A DNA stretch of 64,000 bases from Odontocerum albicorne (lineage: Eukaryota > Arthropoda > Insecta > Trichoptera > Odontoceridae): assembly GCA_949825065.1 (NCBI GenBank), contig OX463846.1, forward strand, positions 14,073,753 to 14,137,752, in the 5' to 3' direction. The notes under the pieces are model-generated. The model was not told the DNA's origin. It saw only the letters and a program-made list of their open reading frames with translations, and made no database searches. The position numbers and the translations under genes were made by a program. Shown piece by piece: positions 44,166 to 53,575 of the stretch. Each line of letters opens with the position of its first letter. Positions within the stretch are counted from its first letter, which is position 1.

Positions 44166-44525
44166 AATGACAATTTATGTGGTGCAGTTTAAAGAGTATA
44201 CTCTCCTCAAGGGTAATCTGTAAATAATAATGAGTTCGAGTCCCGAGCTGGAACTCGGGACTCGAACTTACTATTATTGACAGATTAAAGATATTACAAA
44301 TTAAATATATATATAAGTTAAATGTAATGATAGGAAAATAGCGGCTGCGGACATTATGTTAGGTACTTTCCCATATATGTAAACCATATGCACAGAAAAT
44401 ATATTTGGTAAGAAAACCGCAGAAACCAAAAGAAGGCGAACTACAAAGAAACCTTTGTGGTTCTTTCGATATGTGATAGAAACACATTCTTCTTTAGGTG
44501 TAGTGTAGTGTTTGTGTACTTCTTT
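44166..44525 (+). repeat. dispersed repeat R-X, copy with hairpin
   Basis: Collinear with 3090-3450. At 44223-44278 it carries a near-perfect hairpin: arm AATAATAATGAGTTCGAGTC.. pairs with its inverse at 23 of 25 bases around the loop CTGGAA (44248-44253). The 3-kb copy has only the right arm, so the left arm was added here. Confidence 0.75.
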
Positions 44526-44809
44526 CTAGCAGCGATTTAATATGAATCATATCAATGTATTAATATAATGCAAGTTCATAAAATAGTGCGTATTGATATC
44601 ATATGACATGTATAATTCACCATGACTCATTTCGTAGAACAATACACTTCTAAACAAGTTGTATCCTATTTGACATGTGCACTCAAATGGTCAGTATATC
44701 ATCGATGTTTGTAAACATCGGACATAAATAAGATCCCTTAAAAAAGTGATATCGTTAATCAGCACAAACGGCACGTTCTACCCTTATTTTTTAAAAGTAT
44801 AAGTGTAAG
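44526..44809. other. no gene seen
   Basis: AT-rich, with an inverted pair around 44700-44720 (ATCGATGTTTGTAAACATCG). Confidence 0.4.
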
Positions 44810-44970
44810 TTCCGCAGCTGAAAAAATCAGTGTTCATAGTGGGTAAGGATTATCCAGAAATGGCTTCAAAGGCTTGAAGATGGACAAAGTCGTCTTAATG
44901 ATGATCCCAGGTCAGGGAGTCCTGTTAATTTTGACAACCACGCTCTAAAGAGTCTTGTGGTTTTAGAGTC
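44810..44970 (+). pseudogene. mariner helix-turn-helix fragment
   Basis: Reads WLQRLEDGQSRLNDDPRSGS, PVNFDNHALKSLV after a stop-containing N-terminal part. The W..R...G...L.D.PRSG.PV.FD...L..LV pattern is the linker and second helix-turn-helix of mariner transposases. It differs from the 33-kb and 51-kb copies and is a separate lineage. Confidence 0.65.
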
Positions 44971-45189
44971 AGAACGCGGATCAGATTGCCACATACTTTC
45001 CCTTTCCATTTTGCATTTGTTGTGTTCACACTTCTTTCGAATTTTAATTACGTTTTGTAAAAAATATACGCTGGAAATTAATAAATGGATAATTAGTTTT
45101 TTTTTTGAGAAAATATTTCCTTTACCTGTTTATGGTACGTATGTAAAATAACTGTAAAATATTCCCTTTACCTGTAACTGTTTACATAA
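44971..45189. other. no gene seen
   Basis: AT-rich spacer. TTCCCTTTACCTGTT and ATTCCCTTTACCTGTAAC are a local direct repeat near 45115-45185. Confidence 0.35.
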
Positions 45190-45470
45190 ACATAAAACGA
45201 CGAGCTTAACATAATCTCATTAGGTCCTAGACGCATCAAAATAGCCGTCCACTACCGCCGCGTCAGGGGGATAATTATTTTAATAATCGCACCATGGTGT
45301 GTATATAGACGTTTTATAGCTCCGGCCGATAGGAGTGTGCGATCCAGCTCGAGTTGTAGCTCATTTGTGTAATTATTTTGTAATTTATTGCACGGGTTCA
45401 TGCCCCGGGGTATGCAGTTTAGTATCACGCATGCATAATTCATTCCAGCAACACTAGCAACACTAATTTA
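45190..45470. other. GC-richer unique island
   Basis: Contains CACTACCGCCGCGTCAGGGG, ATAATTATTTTAATAATCGC, CCATGGTGTG, CGGCCGATAGGAGTG and CATGCCCCGGGGTATG. Mixed GC blocks and homeodomain-like AT cores in a unique context. Candidate non-coding regulatory element, inference only. Confidence 0.3.
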
Positions 45471-45929
45471 TACGAGAGATTAAAACTTCTGCAGAGTTGA
45501 TGCGAAATTATACAAGGTTCCGGTAAATATATTTTTTGGCGATGTATATTATTTATTAAAAATTACTGTAAACTTCAAGATGCTTCTCAATTAAGTGTTT
45601 TTTTTTAAGAAAAAATAACAAGTAACCTGAAACACTGAAAATAGAACGAATCTAAAATGTATGACATTTCACAGAATATCGTTCCATCTCATTTTCCTTT
45701 TTGAATCCTTTCCTTATCCTTGAACAAATTGCTTTTCACTAATTCTATCATTATTAATAGAGATAAACCATTTATTTCATTTTAATTCTTCATAAATTTA
45801 AATGTACGTCTTTTTTTGCAAAATCTTTTATAAATTTAAACAGATTAATGTATCCAAGATGAGCTGGTTGGAAGAAAATGCTGCACAACGATAAACCCGC
45901 ATGATGTGCCTTGATAGGTAATAAATTCT
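45471..45929. other. no gene seen
   Basis: AT-rich, nothing recognised. Confidence 0.35.
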
Positions 45930-46400
45930 TTTTCTGCATCCCGTGGTCAATACAAAGCGTTGTGGTCCTCTGTTATGGTCCAGAACTTAGTGCACATTTT
46001 TCTCTACCCTTCCTAAATCTGGGGCATGTTGAATGCAGCATTTAAAGAGGATCCTGTTAACTTATTTTTTATGGCTCTCCCATCTTATCGGAGACCTTCC
46101 TTTTGCTTGTTTTCTTTCAATTGTCCTTGTTAACACCAGCTTCTCGAGATTCTCGTTATTCTTCCTGTAAACATGCCCAGAGTATGTAAGAATCATTTCT
46201 GCATGTTAATCTCTAATTCTTGAATGATAGAGACGTTGGTGCACTTTTTGTTTATGGGATACGAAATATCTGCCTCCAACATCATATCTCGAAGATATTA
46301 ACATGTTTCTTTCCTACTTTCTCTTCGTTCACGATTTCCACTTCATACGATTATAGTACAATGGAGGATGCAAGTGGTTTCGATTGACGAAATTTGGTTC
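45930..46400 (-). pseudogene. LINE C-terminal tail, another family
   Basis: Minus strand, with shifts: EIVNEEKVGKK, MILTYSGHVYRKNNENLEKL, VLTRTIERKQAKGRSPIRWE, then an AFNMPQI segment and a TEDHNALY-like end. The order GH..R....LEKL.L.G...G.R..GR.P.RW..........L..A...A.DR..W is typical of LINE ends. Dead. Confidence 0.65.
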
Positions 46401-46967
46401 TTCTGGACCGGTTCAATATTCTTCAGACTTCGTCACACGTGGTTTATCAGCCTGAAGTTTTCTACCATAATAAATTAGAAATATTGTGATTTAGATATCT
46501 TAAGGTATCACGATTTAATAAAATTGTGTCGTTCTTTATTTCACTCTCTTTTCTTAATTTACAGAGCAACTGATATGTCACCTCGTTTTGAAATTCATAA
46601 TGTAATTGTCCCCAAAATAGAATAAAGCTATAATTGAAAGAAAAACACACGGTTGTTGTTCGGCCTTTTGTATGCATGTTTAGGAGAAAAAAAACGTGGC
46701 CGACGTATAATTGATATGGTTTTATCTCTCTCTACTAGGTTTTTTCACTTTACTTAATTTAAGATCTGACGTTAAGTTTTGCTTATACGAATTTGCAATA
46801 GCATCATTTTGAAAATTTCTTTGTTTTACTTATTGAATGGGAAGAGTATTATAAGTGAGTACTGAACACTTTTTTAACAGTCAGGAAAGAAAATGTGTTA
46901 TTGAATTGAATATACACGTATATTTTATTTATTGAGGACTGTGAATCTATTCGAGTGAAAACTATAG
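46401..46967. other. no gene seen
   Basis: AT-rich. A 71-codon minus-strand frame at 46462-46677 matches nothing I know. Confidence 0.35.
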
Positions 46968-47095
46968 AGAATGAAGGCTTCAACGCCTTCAACATTTTGG
47001 ATATAATTTAAGTTAACTTAATACTGCAACAACTCCGAAAAATATTTTCAACTAGTAGAAATAACCGCGAAAATCTTTGAATATATCCAGTCGTT
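46968..47095 (+). mobile_element. Penelope-like 3' end (type B, copy 2)
   Basis: GAATGAAGGCTTCAACGCCT then TCAACATTTTGGATATAATT. GAAGGC and GCCTTC form a perfect stem. The core bases CTGAAGA and GAAACG are mutated here (GAGAATG, CAACAT). Aligns with 10080-10165 through the AT-rich tail. Confidence 0.55.
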
Positions 47096-47429
47096 TTGTT
47101 TCACCATTTCAAAACAAAACACAAAATTACTCCGAAATGGTACATTCTTCTACGTCTGTACTATAAGTGATTATAAAATGTATTTATTCATTACTCCAAA
47201 TCTAAGCAAGTGAATAAAATTATTACCAAAATATTTTCTCGTACAACGATTTGAAAATCAGTTAACAATTTATGTACCAGTTTGAGTCTGAACAATATTT
47301 ATGGTGTTGCTTCGCATCGCAAAGGACCGATAAATGATGATACGGCATTGCACTGAATATGAGGGAAATCAGTTAAATCTCGGGGGTTATTATTCACCAT
47401 AAAACTAAACTGTTAAAACAATTTTAAAG
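47096..47429. other. no gene seen
   Basis: AT-rich, nothing recognised. Confidence 0.35.
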
Positions 47430-47570
47430 TTGTGTTATTTATTAAGCAATCCGGAGTAAACAGCGCGCAGGTAATTAATATATACCCGTTAATAGCCTCT
47501 TGTTCAGAATGTAAGCGCTATCTCGCCATAACCTCTGGTGATTAATTTATAGTTAATTATTATATGAAGC
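47430..47570. other. unique island with homeodomain-like words
   Basis: GCGCGCAGGTAATTAATATA, CCCGTTAATAGCC, TAAGCGCTATCTCGCC and GATTAATTTATAGTTAATTA lie within 140 bp. Clustered TAAT cores with GC-richer spacers. Possible enhancer, inference only. Confidence 0.25.
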
Positions 47571-48379
47571 TGGCAGGTAGTGGGTTTCGTTTGAATAACT
47601 GTGTGTGAATTGTGGGTTGAATAGTAAAATTTTATACTTGTAAATAAATATGTTGTTTCAACTAAATTAAGTAATGTAATGTGTATAAAATATACGTGGT
47701 TTGTTTGTAACTGGTAATTGTTAGCCCCTTCGTAAATGCAATAATTAGATTTTGATACATATTACTACACATTATTAGCCATGGATTTATTTAGAAATTA
47801 AAAAAGATAGCTGTTGTATATTTCTATCCACACACACACATATTTTGCTATGCCCAGATTCATAGAATATTTATTATACATACTCTTCTGTTTATTATAT
47901 CATACATATCTGTCTATTTTTTTAAACTATCACGTTACATTATTTCCTCGGTTTTTGGACATGTTAACTTTTCCTTTTTTTCAGACATATATATTCGTTT
48001 TATAAATCTTTCCCCACTCATTTTTATGACGATAAATCATCACAAGATTCCTTTCATCCTTCAATTTTATACTTTTGAGTGGTATGAATATGCGATAGAA
48101 ATTAATAGTTAAGTTCTAAACGAAAAAGAAAAACAAAATTTTAAGGAAACTGAAATTAAAAATATGCTTTTTAAACGGGATATGTGTACAATAAAATAAT
48201 AAATAGTTTTTATTTGTTGCCAAATTATGTTCGATAAGGTATGATATACAGTAAGAAGGTTCACATTTGCCCCTCGAAAATGTGGTTCCCAAAACTAGAA
48301 TTGAAAACAATCAATATTATACTCGTAATACAAAGTTTTTGACAAAATGCCGAAAAGTATTAGAAAGTCGGGATCACAT
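47571..48379. other. no gene seen
   Basis: AT-rich. Short CA repeat at 47830-47840. One TACTCGTA octamer at 48320. Confidence 0.4.
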
Positions 48380-48680
48380 ACATAGAATTTTTCGATGTGT
48401 TTTGTATGTTAAAAATAGATTTAAGCATTGTTGAAGTTGAAAAAAATACAAATGTAAGGGCAATGTGGTTTGGAAGTGTGAAAGGAATGAACGAAGAAGG
48501 AATAACAAAAAAAAATAAGAATTATATTTTAAAAGAAGGAAAAGTACGAGAAATCGAAGAAGGCACGTGAGAAGGTATGCATGTGCAAAAGGCGAAATAT
48601 GTGTCGAGATTGAAAACTAAGGCGCTATGTCATCTCTGCCTAGCCCAGAAGGGAAATTGTGTGATGTTTTAAGGTGTTAA
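48380..48680 (+). pseudogene. RTE-like LINE 3' tail
   Basis: Words GGCAATGTGGTTTGGAAGTG, GGAATGAACGAAGAAGGAAT, ATGTGTCGAGATTGAAAACT and TCATCTCTGCCTAGCCCAGA occur in family order. The frame is broken throughout. Confidence 0.6.
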
Positions 48681-48721
48681 ATGGTAGATGGAAGTTTTAA
48701 GGTGTTAAATGGTAGATGGAA
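48666..48721 (+). repeat. 28-bp tandem duplication
   Basis: GTTTTAAGGTGTTAAATGGT through AGATGGAA occurs twice without a gap, at the LINE's 3' end. Confidence 0.95.
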
Positions 48722-48939
48722 GTTTATCAGGTTCATAATTAATATTATTATTATTTTTTAAACCAAATAAACGAACCCCTACGTTTTCCCTTACGAATTC
48801 ATCTTGTTATATTCGATCGGTTTAAAAACCTTTGGCAAGGAAAAAATCCGGGCATTTATCTAATCATGTCAATGCGAGTAACTATTGAACCATCACCAAT
48901 AGCAGATATCTGGAAACCTGAGGAGCAAGAAGAAGGTAT

Positions 48940-49210
48940 TGCTTGTCAGGGACATGTCAGGGATGATGGATGGCCGCCCCAGATTGTGGCGTGACAGTGA
49001 CAGAGCGCCCTTGTGATTAATATGTTCTGTTCGCACTCCGCTCTTTTTCCTCTCGCCCATTACCCCCGGGCATCCTCGTCCTCACACACCAGGACAAAGT
49101 TACCGGAGGCTCTAAAGTTCAAGTGCCGTCTCTAATGTCGGACATGGGGGGATGATACGGTGGACAAGTGGATCAAGTTCCGCGCCATTTTATCACGGCC
49201 GCCTACTTTA
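48940..49210. other. GC-rich unique island
   Basis: The most GC-rich block in the window: GATGGATGGCCGCCCCAGAT, CCATTACCCCCGGGCATCC, CCGGAGGCTCTAAAG and ATCACGGCCGCC. No long open frame and no second copy. A conserved non-coding element or an unrecognised exon would both fit. Confidence 0.35.
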
Positions 49211-49750
49211 AACCAAATTTAAGAAAACCCTGATTAGGAAAATACAGTTTCGTTACTTGATAATAATAGTTTTATTTTTCTCCTCTGTCAATGAGTAGTC
49301 AAATACAGAAAGATAGTTAAATAAAAACAAAGTTGATCTGTTCCAGGTAAATTCAACTGAAACGGAATTTCCTCAATTTGGCCGCTAGAAACTCGGGTGG
49401 TTTTAAAATATTCGTTGATCGATTCACAAAAAATGTTGGTATTTTATGTTATTTTATATATCCACATTAATGTTAAAATAATTTTGTGATTGACTATATT
49501 TACGGGAAAAAACTTTGTTTTGTTTCAGTTCCATGATCAAGTCCCCCTGTCATTCCATAGATCTATGTAATAGTTCAGTGCCCATCCGAACTATGTTCAA
49601 AGCACCAATCGATTTTCTATTAACATTTTAACATTTATCTTAAGTTCCTATCAACCATTGTGTCGAGTATTAAAACGTTTAATATTACAATTACCACTAA
49701 GGTTCAAAAAACTTTGGCCAAACAAATAAGAGCGTGTATAGACACATATA
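49211..49750. other. no gene seen
   Basis: AT-rich. May include outer parts of the mariner derivative that follows. Confidence 0.35.
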
Positions 49751-50035
49751 CCAATTGAAGACGTGTTGTTTCGAAATATTAAAAATTGATTGTATCAAGT
49801 TTCTTTCAAAAGAAAAAGATGTTGTCCATGGAGAGGAATCTTCGTAGACAGCTTCTAAATGCTGTTTAATTTCTTTCAGACTTTTCCCATATTTAGAAAG
49901 AAACTGGATAGCCACGCAATACTGATATTTTTAACATTTCAGAATATTAAGAAACAACACGTCTTCTATCAGCTCTAGTTCACATATTACTAAGCGTAAA
50001 GGTATCAAATTTTCTGTAACATTACCTAATCATGC
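49751..50035. mobile_element. fold-back mariner derivative, second copy
   Basis: The left arm (49751-49822, plus) holds GAAGACGTGTTGTTTCG, AATATTAAAAATTGATTGTA and AGTTTCTTTC. The right arm (49823-50035, minus) holds the inverse of the same and then more of the transposase start, read as LSKYGKSLKEIKQHLEAVYE then DSSPW. That matches the N-terminal helix-turn-helix of mariner (F....GKS.KEI...L..V..DSSPS). The junction point differs from the 38-kb copy. Confidence 0.7.
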
Positions 50036-50219
50036 GGTTAACGTGGTCAGCATTACATCTACCCATACATGCTCTAAAATGTCTAGATCGGAAACTTTTC
50101 GTCTGTAGTTCCACTGAGGTCGAAAAATTAATAATTTTATTTCAATATAATAACCCAAACAATGGAGATCGAATTGTTATACCAAACCTTAAGTAAAATA
50201 TTTTTTTATTCAATACTCT
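50036..50219. other. no gene seen
   Basis: AT-rich. The left part continues the mariner arm (CATGCGGTTAACGTGGTCAG equals the outer arm at 38.08 kb). Confidence 0.4.
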
Positions 50220-50285
50220 ATTGTAAAAACAATCTTGTGGGCGATCTCTTCCAATCAACCAAACAAAAGTAAATAAAGGAAATTA
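50220..50285 (-). repeat. SINE-A 3' tail fragment
   Basis: CAATCTTGTGGGCGATCTCT then TCCAATCAACCAAAC, in the same flanking context as 39490-39555. Confidence 0.5.
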
Positions 50286-50469
50286 CATGGTCGCAAAAAA
50301 ATGTTAAAAGGATTATTCATCTTTGTGAAATTTATCAACAAATACATAATAAAAGTAAAAGTGAGATATCATCAATCAAAGGAAAAGGAAGGGATGGTGG
50401 AGAAGAAATAAAAACAGGAATGAAATACGTCCTATTACTGACGAGACTTTTTTCAGTTGCTTCTTAAAG

Positions 50470-50620
50470 CATGCCAAGGACGGACCGATTCTAACGTTGG
50501 TTTGTAACTGGTTCCAAGTCTCACTGCATGGATAGTAAAGGACGCCGTAAAAAGAGAAGAGTCAATCAATAATTCATTATTTAAAAATCGTTTATCTCTC
50601 AAAAGAATATAATATATCCT
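50470..50620 (+). repeat. dispersed repeat R-Z, copy 2
   Basis: TTGTAACTGGTTCCAAGTCT, CACTGCATGGATAGTAAAGG and ACGCCGTAAAAAGAGAAGAG match 7925-8010. Confidence 0.55.
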
Positions 50621-50924
50621 GATGGTACGTTTTCGTTGAAAAAATCCCTCATATCGCTATTTACCTATGTTTAAAGAAAAATCTACAACGATATGCCGAT
50701 GTGAAACATTTTAGTATAGATATATTAAAAAAGTTAATTAATTGATAGAATTGATAAAATACGGGGATGATGAGACGGTTTAATTTAAAATATATATTCA
50801 TTCATTAAAATACCCAAGTCTAAATAAAACACGAACAATTGAATTGATTCAATTTTTAAATTCATATAAGAAATCTTTAATGAATATCATCATTTCAAGA
50901 GAAAAAGCGTAACGATACATAACC
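50621..50924. other. no gene seen
   Basis: AT-rich, nothing recognised. Confidence 0.35.
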
Positions 50925-51215
50925 CTTAAAGTTTGCAGGCAACTCAGTGACAGGCATGTGGAAATAAGTGACAGTTCCTGGCAGATAAGGGATAGCTGAC
51001 AGCTGCGGTGTGTCACATCATGCGGGAGTACAGGAGACCAGGGGGGTTGGATGGGGCTGGTGGAAAATGATCATGATTTGCTAATTCCTCTACCGCGTTC
51101 ATATTCATTGGGGGTGTTGACTGGACGGTATAAGCGTCGTGTGAACACTTATGCAATCTCACAACTATTTGTCAAGTAGGGAAACAATGGTGGGTTTCTT
51201 CGATGACAGTTTTCA
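50925..51215. promoter_or_regulatory. GC-richer island with clustered TGACAG words
   Basis: TGACAG occurs at 50948, 50969, 50997 and 51204, and TGTCAC at 51011, with CAGATAAGGGATAGC and CAGCTG nearby. TGACAG is the core bound by TALE homeodomain proteins such as Homothorax/Meis in animals. Four such words in about 70 bp, in a unique GC-richer block within an AT-rich desert, suggests an enhancer. This is inference from composition and motifs only. Confidence 0.35.
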
Positions 51216-51484
51216 TTTGAATAGGCGAGTTATAAAGGAATAATTTGTTTTATAAAGGTCATGGATAAATGCCGAAAATAATACGTTATTCGGAAAATTA
51301 TTTCGTATTTATCGGATATATGTATTCATGACATATTTTCAATGTTATTTTATGAAAGGTAATAGTTTAGCGAATTTTTTGGCAATTGTTTATTAAAATT
51401 GAGCAATTTTTTTGATTCATTTTGAAGACGCAACACAATAATTTTTTTTTTCAGTGCTTCATGATTTTTTCTACCGCAAAGGAA

Positions 51485-51713
51485 AAAAAATACGACACAA
51501 ACCAAAAAGTATGCAGTGTATAGTGACGATGCAGTAAGTGATCGCGATCGATATGACCAACTCGAAGATATTCTCCACTCTGTAAGGCCGATTACCATTG
51601 ATGACGACCAAATCAAGGCTTTGATCGAGAATAATCAGCATTCTACATCACGAGAGATTATTGAAATACTGAAAATATCAAACAAAATCGTCCACGAATA
51701 TGTTACGTATTAA
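51485..51713 (+). pseudogene. mariner helix-turn-helix fragment
   Basis: Open segment YAVYSDDAVSDRDRYDQLED, then a PITIDDDQIKALIENNQHST segment and REIIEILKISNKIVHEYV. This is the VYGEDAVSDR..-..P.TIDDDQI..LIE.N...T.REIAEIL.IS...V...L region of a mariner transposase. The usual W..RF..G.F...D.PRSGR linker is replaced by a shorter stretch. No catalytic domain follows. Confidence 0.7.
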
Positions 51714-51715
51714 TT

Positions 51716-51905
51716 TTTCACGTATCAATCAAACACTTTTTATTATTAATCAAACGTATTAATCAAACACTGTTTATTATTAATGTTTACGTATTAATCA
51801 AACGCTTCATGTAACGGTGACTCGAAGACAAACAAAACAAGGTCATCTCTGTGCTCCCCTGATGATGAAATGAACACCTTAAAACCGGTAGCTATAACTG
51901 GTTAG
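51716..51905 (+). mobile_element. Penelope-like 3' end (type A), diverged, with repeats
   Basis: GTGCTCCCCTGATGATGAAA, TGAACACCTTAAAACCGGTA match the type A terminus. In front are three loose copies of ACGTATTAATCAAACAC.. (51716-51815). Behind is a perfect inverted pair ACCGGTAGCTA..TAGCTACCGGT (51885-51915). Confidence 0.55.
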
Positions 51906-51907
51906 TA

Positions 51908-51958
51908 GCTACCGGTTACAACTACAAACTCGAACTACAAACCGGTTACAACTACAAA
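51908..51958 (+). repeat. short direct repeat pair
   Basis: ACCGGTTACAACTACAAA occurs at about 51911 and 51941, between the Penelope end and the palindrome. Confidence 0.75.
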
Positions 51959-52029
51959 ATAACATGTAACGTATTACTCGTATTTATAGTTAACCGGTTA
52001 ACTATAAATAATACGTTACATGTTATTTT
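51956..52029. repeat. long palindrome with a 6-bp insertion in one arm
   Basis: The right arm (51998-52029, 32 bp) inverted is identical to the left arm (51956-51993, 38 bp) except that the left arm has six extra bases, CTCGTA, at 51977-51982. The centre is CCGG inside GTTAACCGGTTAAC. The insertion turns GTATTATTTATAG into GTATTA-CTCG-TA-TTTATAG, i.e. TA duplicated around CTCG. Confidence 0.95.
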
Positions 52030-52687
52030 TTTGCGTTTGAATTCCACCAAATAATGTAATATTTCTTTAGGGGCATTCAATATATTATGTTATTCTCTTA
52101 AACATCCCTATGTTTGTAATGTTTCAAAGCTATAGATTTGTGATTAAAATAAAGTATTAATAAATGGCGACCTCGTGAAAGGTGTCGAAAATATCGAAAA
52201 CCACCGTTCACAAGCAATTAATGCAGTGTTGCGTTTGAATTAACCTGATAGATAGAACGAAATTATTTTCCGTACAATCCAATAATTTTGTGTATTTACT
52301 ACATAACCAATCGTTAAACATATTTTACTTTTGAAAGATCCTTTATTTATGTTAGGAATTTTAGACTCAATATCGTCTTTATCCGGTATATTCTTGGTCT
52401 GTTTCTTTTTCTGCATCATTCTGGGCATGAGAACTACCAGATTTTCCTTCATATACTTGTATTTTGTTTGTCAGGTCGTCAGCTTCGAGGGTAATCACGA
52501 GTCTTTATAGGAAATCCAGGTCTCACCCTTTTTTTAACGTGATCTTTCCAATAACGTCTTCTCTGTCTTCGCCATTCTGCGATATCTTTAGTTTTACATT
52601 CTTCTTATATATGTATTTTTTATTCTGTTCAATGTTTTACCAGCTATATATTAGAGAACCTTCATTTCTGGTGTTCTAAGGAGTGCG
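52030..52687. other. no gene seen
   Basis: AT-rich. Open frames of 70-71 codons on opposite strands are not recognisable. Confidence 0.4.
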
Positions 52688-52990
52688 TTTATTTGTGTGG
52701 TATCATTCTAGTTTCAACAACATACCTTTATTTGTGTGGTATCATTCTAGTTTCAACAGCATACCCTTATTTGTGTAGTATCACTCTAGTTTCAACAACA
52801 TACCTTTATTTGTGTGGTACCATTATAGTTTCAACAGCATACCTTTATTTGTGTGGTATCATTTTAGTTTCAACAGCATACCTTTATTTGTGTGGTAATA
52901 TTCTAGTTTCAACAGCATACCTTTATTTATGTGGTATCATTCTAGTTTCAACAACATACCTTTATTTGTGTGGTATCATTCTAGTTTCAG
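52688..52990 (+). repeat. 39-bp minisatellite, eight units
   Basis: TTTATTTGTGTGGTATCATT units start at 52688, 52727, 52766, 52805, 52844, 52883, 52922 and 52961. Because 39 is a multiple of three, a frame stays open (13-residue unit CGIILVSTTYLYL), but there is no evidence that it is a gene. Confidence 0.95.
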
Positions 52991-53229
52991 GTCAAACACA
53001 CATTTTGTAGATCCTCACTTCAGTTTAGTTAAATTCAATATCTGTTGGAAAAAAAAATTAACGTAGAGTTTCTGGCTGAAGGATAGCTGATACTGGATTT
53101 ATATATAAAGAGTTGAGGAGCTGTTTGGATAAGGTACGGCTGTAATGCTAATGTGCTAATGATCATCACCTTTGGAGGAACCTGAAAAAACATTTAAAAG
53201 AAAGGGAACAAGAAATTGAGTACCACAAT
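52991..53229. other. no gene seen
   Basis: Mixed, nothing recognised. Confidence 0.3.
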
Positions 53230-53345
53230 AATGGTTTTTTTGTTAAATAGACCAGGATCATTTTTGAATACCATCTGGAATCAAACTTGAGATTCCCGAT
53301 TAAAATTCAAGCGTTTTACCATCTGGTCTATGGAGGCTATCGTCA
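53230..53345 (-). repeat. SINE-A head, inverted
   Basis: The minus strand reads GCCTCCATAGACCAGATGGT, AAACGCTTGAATTTTAATCG and GAATCTCAAGTTTGATTCC, a decayed tRNA-like head. Confidence 0.5.
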
Positions 53346-53399
53346 AACACAATCAATAGCATCAAAAGCAAAAGGTTTAAAACCCCAGTTAAAATTTGA

Positions 53400-53575
53400 C
53401 TTTCAGCCCGGGAGTGGTGCGTTCGATTCCCATTGGAACACGTTTTTTTTTTAAAGGATTTATGTCTGGTTTTTACTGATAACATCTTAAACATTTTTCT
53501 AGTTGGTTAGAAAAGACATCACATGACAATAAGTTCACCTGGTTATACTGTAAACAAGGAAAATGTTTTACAATT
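53400..53575 (+). repeat. SINE-A, head truncated
   Basis: Begins in the head at CAGCCCGGGAGTGGTGCG, B box CGTTCGATTCCCATTGG, T-run, ATGTCTGGTTTTTACTG, TTTCTAGTTGGTTAGAAAAG, CACCTGGTTATACTGTA. It forms an inverted pair with the preceding head. Confidence 0.7.

Noticed and set aside
52693..53010. Protein with eight 13-residue repeats
   Set aside because: Explained by a 39-bp minisatellite whose unit length is a multiple of three.
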